DNA of 13,571 bases from Cyclobacteriaceae bacterium (GTDB taxonomy: Bacteria > Bacteroidota > Bacteroidia > Cytophagales > Cyclobacteriaceae): positions 1 through 13,571 of the forward strand of contig JANQPK010000259.1 in NCBI GenBank assembly GCA_028289505.1, read 5' to 3'. Positions 1 through 6,544 of the stretch are shown here, in pieces. Position 1 is the first letter of the stretch. The number at the start of each line of letters is the position of its first letter. Made by a program: the position numbers and the translations under genes. The notes beneath the pieces were generated by a model. The model was given only the letters and a program-made list of their open reading frames with translations, had not been told where the DNA came from and did no database searches.

Positions 1-229
1 GTATACACAACATAAAAGTATTGGAGACTATCAAAGAGGGAGAGACTGTATACAGCATCAACTAGTGACTTACCCTACAAGTAGCCCAGGTTTAGCCAAA
101 AAACTAAAGTTATTGTTAAAAAAATAAACAAAACCCCTATGTTTCAGTTTGTTTAGTAACTAGAAGTATAGGCATTTCTTTAGGGTGTTGGGATGTGCGT
201 GCTAAAGCCATCGGTATAAACGAGTAAGT
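1..229 (+). other. Left-edge region: possible tail of an upstream gene, then leader of the PAS gene
   Basis: Two plus-strand frames are open from the left edge. One ends at a TAG at 63-65 and reads as a plausible 20-residue tail ending ETVYSIN. The other ends at a TAA at 125-127 and gives a 41-residue basic tail ending KLKLLLKK. At most one can be a real C-terminus and I recognise neither. The rest, to 229, is AT-rich non-coding sequence before the PAS gene. A TTTG at 148-151 followed by TATAGGCATTTC loosely recalls the Bacteroidota promoter form (TTTG, about 19 nt, TAnnTTTG), but the second box matches poorly. No clear terminator is visible. Confidence 0.35.
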
Positions 230-724
230 ATGAAACAAAACAGTTTGTCTTTTGAACAAAAGAGGATTCCGTTGATGTGCTGGGACATTATTTCATTGAC
301 CTATCATGTCAAATCTACCGGACTAGAGAAGCAATCTGCTGTAGATGAAATAAATCGTTTTATCGCTAAGCTGAATTGTGCTTTTGATCACGATATTATG
401 ATGAATCGAGATTACCAAGCCTTGGTATTAACAGACGCACACCAAGAAATTCTATGGGTAGACAAGGGGTTTACGGAAATGACCGGATATCCAAGAAAAT
501 ATGCTGTCGGTAAGCACCCTTCATTTCTACAAGGTGCCAACACCTCGCTGGTTACTCGACAGAAGATCAGGCGCTTACTTACCACCGGATTACCTTTCAA
601 GGAAGTTGTAGTTAATTACCGGAAAGACAGCACTGAATATCGCTGTGAGGTGGAAATTATTCCTATCAAAGATCACCAAAACCAAGTTCAGGCTTATCTG
701 GCATTTGAGAGGGAAGTGGCATAG
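230..724 (+). CDS. Single-domain PAS protein with a degenerate LOV-like signature
   Basis: This 164-residue protein is a lone PAS sensor fold with no kinase, HTH or cyclase domain attached. The PAS core runs from about residue 60 to 160: a beta-strand with VLTDAHQEILWVDKGFTEMTGY, then GKHPSFLQG at 94-102, then NYRKDSTEY at 129-137. The last two segments align with the LOV photoreceptor signatures GRNCRFLQG and NYRKDG. The flavin-adduct cysteine is replaced by Pro97 and the preceding Asn by His96, so classical LOV photochemistry is not expected. The N-terminal 55 residues, including PLMCWDI, form a short helical cap seen in other small Bacteroidota PAS proteins (from memory). It probably senses a small ligand or redox state and signals through a partner. 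Its neighbour downstream is a Crp/Fnr regulator, separated by a 106-nt gap with a hairpin, so co-transcription is uncertain. Confidence 0.85.
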   Translation: MKQNSLSFEQKRIPLMCWDIISLTYHVKSTGLEKQSAVDEINRFIAKLNCAFDHDIMMNRDYQALVLTDAHQEILWVDKGFTEMTGYPRKYAVGKHPSFLQGANTSLVTRQKIRRLLTTGLPFKEVVVNYRKDSTEYRCEVEIIPIKDHQNQVQAYLAFEREVA

Positions 725-768
725 CCAACCCGATATCATTTACCATCATTTTTTGGCATTTAGAGTTT

Positions 769-786
769 TCGCTTTTCAGAAAGCGA
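769..786 (+). terminator. Perfect 7-bp hairpin between PAS and Crp/Fnr genes
   Basis: TCGCTTT (769-775) and AAAGCGA (780-786) are exact reverse complements around a 4-base loop, TCAG. It lies 44 nt after the PAS stop codon and 44 nt before the regulator's ATG. No T-run follows on the plus strand; a run of four T precedes it at 766-769. It is therefore not a canonical rho-independent terminator, and it could equally be an attenuating structure or an operator. Confidence 0.35.
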
Positions 787-801
787 TGATAATTCACTTA
801 A

Positions 802-830
802 ATTGAATATTAAAAGCGCTGCTATTCAAT
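802..830 (+). promoter_or_regulatory. 8-bp inverted repeat abutting the Crp/Fnr start codon
   Basis: ATTGAATA (802-809) and TATTCAAT (823-830) are exact reverse complements separated by 13 nt, and the right arm ends on the base just before the ATG at 831. As DNA this could be an autoregulatory operator, because the half-site resembles the ATTGATA arm found downstream at 1403. As RNA it could fold into a stem that covers the ribosome entry site, where no Shine-Dalgarno sequence is otherwise visible. The arm spacing is wider than a normal Crp/Fnr site. Confidence 0.4.
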
Positions 831-1403
831 ATGAGTGACCAACTTGAAAGTTTCTTGATAAAGGATGCCGCATTCTCTAAACATTTGGCTCAAGAAATCT
901 CCGCGAATTTTACTGAATCTAATTACCAGAGGCGAGAGACTATCCTAGGTGCTGGAGAAATCTGTAGAAAGATGTTCTTTATTGAAGAAGGATGTATTAG
1001 AATATATTGTCTAAATGATGAAGGACAGGAATGGACCAGGTATGTAGCTTTTGAGAATGAATTCGTTACCGTGATTCCCAGTTTCATCAATCAAGTCCCC
1101 TCGCGAAGTAACCTTGAGAGTGTGGAGCCATCAAAATTGCAGTCTATATCTTTCAATGGTTTCAAACAACTAATCCATACCTATCCTCAATGGGAGAAAC
1201 TCTACCGACTATCGCTTGAACAAGCTTATATCAAGAGCATAGAGCGTATCGAAAGACTGATAATGATGGATTCCAAAACACTTTATAATGCCTACCGAAG
1301 AGCGAATTCCATGATGGTGAACAGACTTCCTAACAAAGTATTGGCTAGCTATTTTGGGATTAGCGCAGAAACGCTCAGTAGAATCAAGATAAAATCAAAA
1401 TGA
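831..1403 (+). CDS. Crp/Fnr-family transcriptional regulator
   Basis: This is a 190-residue DNA-binding regulator. The N-terminal cyclic-nucleotide-binding-type beta barrel spans about residues 15-115 (GAGEICRKMFFIEEGCIRIY is the typical core strand region). A long dimerisation helix covers about 120-145, and the C-terminal winged HTH lies at about 165-187 (LPNKVLASYFGISAETLSRI). The recognition helix carries E180, S183 and R184, matching the E-x-x-S-R pattern by which FNR reads TTGAT, rather than CRP's R-E-x-x-x-R for TGTGA. The N-terminal cysteine cluster that holds FNR's iron-sulfur centre is missing, and CRP's cAMP-binding residues are not evident, so the effector is unknown. Cysteines at 45, 55 and 60 are the only ones. 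The length is usual for the short Bacteroidota members. It probably controls the genes that follow, since a perfect TTGAT-N4-ATCAA site lies right after its stop. Confidence 0.92.
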   Translation: MSDQLESFLIKDAAFSKHLAQEISANFTESNYQRRETILGAGEICRKMFFIEEGCIRIYCLNDEGQEWTRYVAFENEFVTVIPSFINQVPSRSNLESVEPSKLQSISFNGFKQLIHTYPQWEKLYRLSLEQAYIKSIERIERLIMMDSKTLYNAYRRANSMMVNRLPNKVLASYFGISAETLSRIKIKSK

Positions 1404-1418
1404 TTGATAAATATCAAT
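1403..1418 (+). promoter_or_regulatory. Perfect FNR-type operator (TTGAT-N4-ATCAA)
   Basis: The sequence ATTGATAAATATCAAT has 7-bp exact arms around a 2-nt centre and contains the FNR consensus TTGAT-AAAT-ATCAA at 1404-1417 without a mismatch. It begins on the last base of the regulator's stop codon and is centred about 65 bp upstream of the hydrolase ATG at 1476. The adjacent regulator has the E-x-x-S-R recognition residues for this half-site. A further ATCAA-A-TTGAT dyad lies at 1454-1464. A loose Bacteroidota-type -7 match (CTTTTTTG, 1439-1446) would place the box near the activating -41.5 position, but this placement is speculative. Confidence 0.65.
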
Positions 1419-1475
1419 GTAAATTATTGAGCAACTTTCTTTTTTGGCACTTCATCAAATTGATCCCAGCTAAGC

Positions 1476-2579
1476 ATGGTACCAATATCCATCAAGCATC
1501 TAGGCATTGCTTCTGGTACGCTTTTTCTTTTGTTGACCTCCTGTTACCAAGCAGAGCACTATCAACAAATAACGCACCAAGAGTTTTTATCCACTCATTC
1601 ATATAATATAGGTCAAACCAGTCTAACACTAATTGACGCCATCAGGGACAGACCCTTAAAGGTTGAAGTCTGGTATCCTACCCGTGATACCACCAAGTCA
1701 AACATAACCTCAGAATATCCATTTAAACTGCCTCCAACATCCAGAGATGCAGCTTTTCCAACTAAGAAACATCCATTGATTCTGCTTTCTCATGGAACTG
1801 GGGGTAACCGAATCGCCTTAATGTGGCTTGCTTGTGAATTGGTAGGAAATGGTTATGTAGTAGCCTCCGTTGATCATTTTGGCAATACCCTTGATAACAA
1901 AATTGCCGAGAATTTTGTGAAGATCTGGGATAGACCGTTGGATATCAGTTTTGTTATCGATGAGCTAACCACCAACGCAAAGTGGACCGCAATAATTGAC
2001 TCCACCAGCATCGGTATGGCCGGTTTTTCACTTGGTGGTTATACCGCTATTGGACTAGCAGGTGGCGTTATAGATTACAAATTATTGAAAGAATTTTCGC
2101 AGACTAAAGAAGGGAAGAATGAATTCAATCTTCCGGAATTAGGGGATATCTCTGAATTAATCACAGCAGAAATAATTAGTGAAGGTAACACACAGGTAAA
2201 ACTGAAGGACCCCAGAATATCAGCATTTGTCGCCATGGCTCCGGCATTAGGGCAAGGTTTTTCAAATCCTCAACAGTTTGCAAATGTAAACAGCCCGATA
2301 TTTATCATAGGAGCGCCGTATGATCGCCGAACACCGGTTAACACTAATGCCAGATACTATGCTAGTTTAATCCCAAATTCCACTTATAAAGAGCTAAGCG
2401 AAAGAGCGGGGCATTACATATTTATGAACGTGGCCAAGCAAGAATTAAGAAGAAATGCACCTCGGATATTTAAGGATGATAGATCTGTAGCAAGAGCGTC
2501 AATACACCAACAGGTATCTAAGGATATCTTGGAGTTCTTTGATCATGAACTGAATACCAAATCAGCTATCGCCTGGTAG
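1476..2579 (+). CDS. Lipoprotein alpha/beta hydrolase, dienelactone hydrolase/PAF-acetylhydrolase type
   Basis: This 367-residue exported serine hydrolase resembles the predicted dienelactone hydrolases and the platelet-activating-factor acetylhydrolase-like esterases. A hydrophobic leader ends in the lipobox LLTSC, giving lipidation at Cys23, so it is probably anchored in a membrane facing the periplasm or outside. The early strand VEVWYPT (about 63-69) and the oxyanion region LLSHGTGGNR (103-112) are typical. The nucleophile elbow is GFSLGG with Ser185. The likely acid is Asp283 (PYDRRTPV) and the base His313 (AGHYIF). The 60-residue insert between the elbow and the acid strand is usual for this group. 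The start at 1476 is chosen because it gives the intact signal peptide; no ribosome-binding site is seen. It is the first gene after the FNR-type box, and the next gene begins about 70 nt later. Substrate: an ester, lactone or thioester, not determinable here. Confidence 0.88.
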   Translation: MVPISIKHLGIASGTLFLLLTSCYQAEHYQQITHQEFLSTHSYNIGQTSLTLIDAIRDRPLKVEVWYPTRDTTKSNITSEYPFKLPPTSRDAAFPTKKHPLILLSHGTGGNRIALMWLACELVGNGYVVASVDHFGNTLDNKIAENFVKIWDRPLDISFVIDELTTNAKWTAIIDSTSIGMAGFSLGGYTAIGLAGGVIDYKLLKEFSQTKEGKNEFNLPELGDISELITAEIISEGNTQVKLKDPRISAFVAMAPALGQGFSNPQQFANVNSPIFIIGAPYDRRTPVNTNARYYASLIPNSTYKELSERAGHYIFMNVAKQELRRNAPRIFKDDRSVARASIHQQVSKDILEFFDHELNTKSAIAW

Positions 2580-2648
2580 AATCTCAACAGTGCAAATTTC
2601 GTTTTGGTCACCAACCAAGGTATATTAGGTCTGAATCAGAATATCTTG

Positions 2649-3716
2649 ATGGTGGATACCCCTGTAAAGTATTGTGTTTTTGAGAAACCAGGAGTCCCTT
2701 TAAAATACAAGACCAGGAGTTTTCTTCCGAAACCTGGTGTAGGTGAAACTTTGGTTAAAATCCGTTTGTCAACCATTTGCGGTTCTGACATTCATACCAT
2801 CGACGGAAAAAGGAAAGAAGATACGCCCTGTATTCTTGGTCATGAGGCAGTAGGTGAAATCGTAACCACTAATTCCAGACATGGATTTAAGACCGGGGAC
2901 CGTGTCACCTGGAGTATTGCTGATAGTTGTGGCCATTGTTCGGCATGTACAGATTACCAACTTCCGGAAAAGTGTGATCACCTGTTCAAATATGGTCATG
3001 CTTCCATTAGCGACGGTACCGGGCTCAATGGATGCTATGCTTCACATATTATTATTCGCAAAGGAACTCACATGGTAAAAGTGCCTAATACAATTTCTGA
3101 TGCGGTAGTTGCTCCTGCCAACTGTGCTTTGTCCACCATGATAAATGCCGTCTCCCATATTCCAGGTGTCCCCGAAAAAGTGGTGGTACAGGGGGGTGGC
3201 TTGTTGGGCTTGTATGCTTGCGGGTTGCTTAAGGAGCATGGAATCTCGCAAGTGTATTGTCTAGAAATCAAAAAAGAAAGTTTGGCATTGATATCAAGTT
3301 TTGGTGCCATCCCGGTGGATGCCAACCATCCACAGCAAGCCATTGACCAGATACTCAAACAGTCCTCCGGACCGGTGGACGTGGTGATTGAAGTGGCGGG
3401 GATCAAGGATTTAATTCCTCAGGGCATCGCGCTCCTTCGTCCAGGGGGCACCTATATTTTAGCTGGATTGGTTCATCCGAATTCTCAAATGGAGGTTACC
3501 GCGGAACAAATTATTAGAAAATGTTTGACCATTAAGGGAGTTCACAACTATTCTCCCAAACACCTGGACCAAGCGGTCGCCTTTCTGGAACGAAATGTAA
3601 ACCGATTGCCATTTGAATCTTTAGTAAGCCCTCCGTTTCTCCTATCAGAACTTGATACCGCGGTAATGGAAGCCAAAGGAGGTGCCTGGGGTAGGGTTTC
3701 CGTAAAACCCGATTGA
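2649..3716 (+). CDS. Zinc-dependent alcohol dehydrogenase, phosphonate-catabolism-associated type
   Basis: This is a cytosolic NAD(P)-dependent medium-chain dehydrogenase of 355 residues, oxidising an alcohol or polyol or reducing the matching carbonyl. Catalytic-zinc ligands are Cys44 (CGSDIH), His65-Glu66 (LGHEAVGE) and probably Cys159 (APANCA). The structural-zinc cysteines are 94, 97, 100 and 109. The Rossmann turn is QGGGLLG at 181-187. The stretches VTWSIADSCGHC, LPEKC-x4-KYGH and APANCA strongly recall the clade named putative phosphonate catabolism-associated alcohol dehydrogenase (TIGR03366); this is from memory, not a search. No C-P cleaving enzyme or phosphonate transporter is visible in the window, so that pathway label is tentative. 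A TTG 45 nt upstream at 2604 is in frame, but the ATG at 2649 is preferred because it gives a normal family N-terminus (VKYCVFEKPG). It lies mid-operon. Confidence 0.9.
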   Translation: MVDTPVKYCVFEKPGVPLKYKTRSFLPKPGVGETLVKIRLSTICGSDIHTIDGKRKEDTPCILGHEAVGEIVTTNSRHGFKTGDRVTWSIADSCGHCSACTDYQLPEKCDHLFKYGHASISDGTGLNGCYASHIIIRKGTHMVKVPNTISDAVVAPANCALSTMINAVSHIPGVPEKVVVQGGGLLGLYACGLLKEHGISQVYCLEIKKESLALISSFGAIPVDANHPQQAIDQILKQSSGPVDVVIEVAGIKDLIPQGIALLRPGGTYILAGLVHPNSQMEVTAEQIIRKCLTIKGVHNYSPKHLDQAVAFLERNVNRLPFESLVSPPFLLSELDTAVMEAKGGAWGRVSVKPD

Positions 3717-3752
3717 CCACGAATCAGAGAAAACACCAAAAGGAATAACTAG

Positions 3753-4721
3753 ATGAAAAGAAGACATTTTATGAAAAAAACCGGGGGAGCAACATTGGCT
3801 ATCTCATTCCCATGGTCAAATGCTGATTTTTTTCACGAAAATCAAAAAACCATTAGCATAGGAATAGTAGCCGATGTTCACCAGGACATCATACATGATG
3901 GTTTTGCCAGGTTAAACTTTTTCATGGAGGATATGAAAAAGCGGGAGCCTGACTTTATTATTCAACTGGGTGATTTCGCTTTACCACGTAATCGTAATCA
4001 ATCCTTTTTGAATCTTTGGAATGAGTTTGATGGTCCGAGATATCACGTATTGGGGAACCATGATATGCGCGACTTTGGGTTTACCAAGGAACAAACCATG
4101 AATTGGTGGGGTATGCAAAAACCGTTTTATTCTTTTGATCATAACGGGTTTCATTTTATTATTCTTGATGGGAATGATCAGAATCCAGAGCCTTGGACTG
4201 GCTATGTGAGATTTATTGGTAAAGAGCAACAGGATTGGCTGCAGAATGATTTGGAAAATACCTCTAGCCCAACCATTATATTCAGCCATCAGAGTCTAGA
4301 AACTGCTGAAGGTGGGATAGCCAACAATGAAGAGATTCGAAAAGTATTAGAGAAGGCAAAGCATGAAACAGGTCAGCCAAAAGTAATCGCTTGTTTAAGC
4401 GGGCATCATCATACGGACTACGTAAAGGAGATAAATCAAATACCCTATATACAGATCAATAGCATGTCCTATAAGTGGGTAGGCAGTAATTTTAAACGAC
4501 AGCGTTTTAGTGATCATGTGGAGAAGGCATATCCCACCGTCAGTAGTACTTGCCCATACAAAGATCCACTTTATACAGTGCTCACTTTAGACCCTGCTCA
4601 GGGAACTATGCATTTAGAGGGGAGAACAACAAGTTTCATTAAACCAACTCCATTAGAAATTGGGGTCCCCAATGCCGAAGAAATGAGTCCAACCATAACG
4701 GATCGAGTATTGAATCTGTAA
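3753..4721 (+). CDS. Tat-exported calcineurin-like metallophosphoesterase
   Basis: This 322-residue two-metal phosphoesterase is predicted to hydrolyse phosphomono- or diesters outside the cytoplasm. The N-terminus KRRHFMKKTGGATLAISFP is a short twin-arginine leader. The five family blocks are all present: D-x-H (Asp41, His43), GD (Gly73-Asp74), GNHD (101-104), the single His179 (IIFSHQS) and GHHH (217-220). The C-terminal 100 residues after the core (NSMSYKW onward) form a beta-rich cap without a recognised name. The start is well supported by AAAAGGA at 3738-3744, 8 nt before the ATG, the best Shine-Dalgarno sequence in the operon. It is 36 nt behind the dehydrogenase and 14 nt before the next gene. 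Release of phosphate from a compound handled by the neighbouring hydrolases is a reasonable guess; the substrate is unknown. Confidence 0.9.
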   Translation: MKRRHFMKKTGGATLAISFPWSNADFFHENQKTISIGIVADVHQDIIHDGFARLNFFMEDMKKREPDFIIQLGDFALPRNRNQSFLNLWNEFDGPRYHVLGNHDMRDFGFTKEQTMNWWGMQKPFYSFDHNGFHFIILDGNDQNPEPWTGYVRFIGKEQQDWLQNDLENTSSPTIIFSHQSLETAEGGIANNEEIRKVLEKAKHETGQPKVIACLSGHHHTDYVKEINQIPYIQINSMSYKWVGSNFKRQRFSDHVEKAYPTVSSTCPYKDPLYTVLTLDPAQGTMHLEGRTTSFIKPTPLEIGVPNAEEMSPTITDRVLNL

Positions 4722-4735
4722 TACACACAGATCAC

Positions 4736-5575
4736 ATGATTGTATCTAAAAAAGTAAAGGTAAAAGACCTGGAATTTGATTGTAGAGTTTCAGGAGAGGG
4801 CAATACAGAACTGGTTATCTTATTACATGGATTTCCGGAGACCTCAATTATGTGGACTGGTATTATGCATCAGCTTGCTACCCTAGGGTTTTATTGTGTG
4901 GCACCGGATATGCGAGGTTATAGCAAAGGTGCTTGTCCGATAGGGGTAAAGTATTATTCCATGGATTTACTAAGTACAGATATTACGGACATTGCCAATG
5001 CCTTAGGAACTGATAGGTTTCACCTGATTGGACATGATTGGGGAGCTGCCATTGGTTGGCATCTGGTATTTAATAATTCTGAAAGGATCCTAAGCTGGAC
5101 CGCGCTTTCGATTCCACATACCGGAGCCTTCGCCAGGGCATACAAAAACGACCCGGTACAAAAGAAGAAGAGTCGTTATATTGGATTCTTCTTGCTACCT
5201 ATATTGCCGGAAATAATCCTTAGCAGGAATGATTTTAAGATCTTTCGAAGATTGTGGAAGCATGCTTCACCTGAAGCATTGGATGATTACCTTTCGGTTT
5301 TCAGTAACAAACCCTGTTTGACTGGAGCCCTCAATTACTACAGGGCGAATTTGAGAAGCCGGAAAAGACAGCATATCGGAGATGTTGAAACCCCTACTTT
5401 ATTCATCTGGGGTAAAAAAGATCTGGCGGTTGGTGAAGCAGCAGCCAGGGGTACAGAGCGATATATGAAGGGTGATTATACCTTTCTAGCATTGGAAGGT
5501 GGGCACTGGCTGATGAGATCAAACTTTGATGAAGTGCAACTGGCGGTAGTAAATCACTTGCAGAAATACATTTAA
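4736..5575 (+). CDS. Alpha/beta hydrolase, epoxide-hydrolase-like
   Basis: This 279-residue cytosolic hydrolase has no signal peptide. The motifs in order are: oxyanion HGFPE (31-35); nucleophile elbow GHDWGA (99-104) with Asp101 as nucleophile, as in epoxide hydrolases and haloalkane/fluoroacetate dehalogenases; acid Asp229 in WGKKDLAV; and base His257 in GGHWL. The lid segment has a Tyr pair at 201-202 (ALNYYRA), matching the position where epoxide hydrolases use tyrosine to activate the ring oxygen, and HGFPE is more typical of epoxide hydrolases than of dehalogenases. It therefore probably adds water to an epoxide, giving a diol. The start codon follows the metallophosphoesterase stop by 14 nt with no obvious ribosome-binding site, which suggests translational linkage within the operon. 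A dehalogenase role is not excluded. Confidence 0.88.
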   Translation: MIVSKKVKVKDLEFDCRVSGEGNTELVILLHGFPETSIMWTGIMHQLATLGFYCVAPDMRGYSKGACPIGVKYYSMDLLSTDITDIANALGTDRFHLIGHDWGAAIGWHLVFNNSERILSWTALSIPHTGAFARAYKNDPVQKKKSRYIGFFLLPILPEIILSRNDFKIFRRLWKHASPEALDDYLSVFSNKPCLTGALNYYRANLRSRKRQHIGDVETPTLFIWGKKDLAVGEAAARGTERYMKGDYTFLALEGGHWLMRSNFDEVQLAVVNHLQKYI

Positions 5576-5585
5576 AGCTTAGGAA

Positions 5586-6542
5586 ATGACCAAAATTCAA
5601 ATACTGTTGATTATATCATTGTTTCAATGTACCGGGGCTAATGATCAGCAAAATTCTAAGGAGCTCAATAATCAGCAAACCATACCTACGGAATCCGGAG
5701 TAATTACCGTGGACGGGAGCGAGCTAAACTACCTGATTGAAGGAGAGGGAATACCATGTTTAGTGATTGGTTCTTCGATATACTATCCGCGAACCTTTTC
5801 CGCAAATCTGCGACAGCATCTGAAAATATATTTTGTAGACATGAAGTGGTTTGCCAAAGGTTACGCCTCTGAAGATTTGTCCAATGTCACTATAGAATCC
5901 ATTGTTCAGGATGTTGAGCAAATACGCTTGGCACTCCACTTAGAAAAGCCCTTAATCATGGGGCACAGTATACATGGTACTATTGCTACAGAGTATGTCA
6001 AAAGATTTGGCGACAAAGTTAGCGCATTGGTTGTGATCGGTTCACCGGCAGAATGGGGTAATGTTAACTATAATGAAAAGTCCTCCGCGCTCTGGGCTAC
6101 TGCTTCTCCGGAACGTAAAGCACTCCAGGAAAAAAACTGGGGAAAGGTGAAGGAACTCGATCGCTTAACCGGACAGGAGGAAGCCTCTGCCCGATACAAC
6201 AACATGTCTCCCCAATATTGGTTCGATCCGGAATATGATGCTGGTTGGCTTTGGAAAGATATGACGGTACATTCAGAAGTTACTCAACACCTTTTCACTG
6301 AGGTGTTTCATGAATACAATATGTTTGACCCAGCTAGTGAAATACATATTCCCATGTTTGTGGCCTTGGGTAAGTTTGACTATGTTATACCATACACCCT
6401 CTGGAAGACCAGCTATCAGGAAGTCCCGGATTTTAAACTGGTTATTCTTGAAAAAAGTGGCCATACTCCCCAGTTGGAGGAAGCGGAATTCTTTGATGAT
6501 GTACTTTTAGCCTGGGTGGAACAAAAAGTAAAGGATCTTTGA
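5586..6542 (+). CDS. Exported alpha/beta hydrolase (proline-iminopeptidase-like)
   Basis: This 318-residue serine hydrolase has a hydrophobic N-terminus (IQILLIISLFQC) that looks like a signal peptide. Cys15 could be lipidated, but Q at -1 is not a standard lipobox, so it may instead be secreted or membrane-tethered. The mature part starts after a low-complexity N/Q-rich linker at about 18-35. The nucleophile elbow is GHSIHG (126-131) with Ser128; His at the fifth position in place of Gly is a known variant in the family. The acid is Asp265 (GKFDYVIP) and the base His293 (SGHTPQLEE). The lid at about 158-235 is rich in W and Y. AGGA lies only 1 nt before the ATG, too close for normal use, so translation is probably coupled to the upstream gene 10 nt away. 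Esterase, peptidase and lactonase roles are all possible. Confidence 0.85.
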   Translation: MTKIQILLIISLFQCTGANDQQNSKELNNQQTIPTESGVITVDGSELNYLIEGEGIPCLVIGSSIYYPRTFSANLRQHLKIYFVDMKWFAKGYASEDLSNVTIESIVQDVEQIRLALHLEKPLIMGHSIHGTIATEYVKRFGDKVSALVVIGSPAEWGNVNYNEKSSALWATASPERKALQEKNWGKVKELDRLTGQEEASARYNNMSPQYWFDPEYDAGWLWKDMTVHSEVTQHLFTEVFHEYNMFDPASEIHIPMFVALGKFDYVIPYTLWKTSYQEVPDFKLVILEKSGHTPQLEEAEFFDDVLLAWVEQKVKDL

Positions 6543-6544
6543 GT

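Noticed and set aside
230..724. Functional blue-light LOV photoreceptor
   Set aside because: The cysteine needed for the flavin adduct is replaced by proline (Pro97).
831..1403. True oxygen-sensing FNR
   Set aside because: The N-terminal cysteine cluster for the iron-sulfur centre is absent; only the DNA-reading residues match FNR.
1400..1606. 68-codon plus-strand frame overlapping the start of the lipoprotein hydrolase
   Set aside because: It is out of frame with the hydrolase, whose signal peptide and lipobox fit well; the product resembles no family and the frame covers the FNR-type operator.
2604..2614. TTGGTCACCAA palindrome before the dehydrogenase
   Set aside because: It is a short 5-bp-arm palindrome inside an operon gap; likely chance.
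2604..2648. TTG start extending the dehydrogenase by 15 residues
   Set aside because: The extra residues look like no MDR N-terminus and the internal ATG at 2649 gives the standard start.
4736..5575. Haloalkane dehalogenase
   Set aside because: Asp nucleophile and DWG are shared, but HGFPE and the lid Tyr pair fit epoxide hydrolases better; it is kept only as an alternative.
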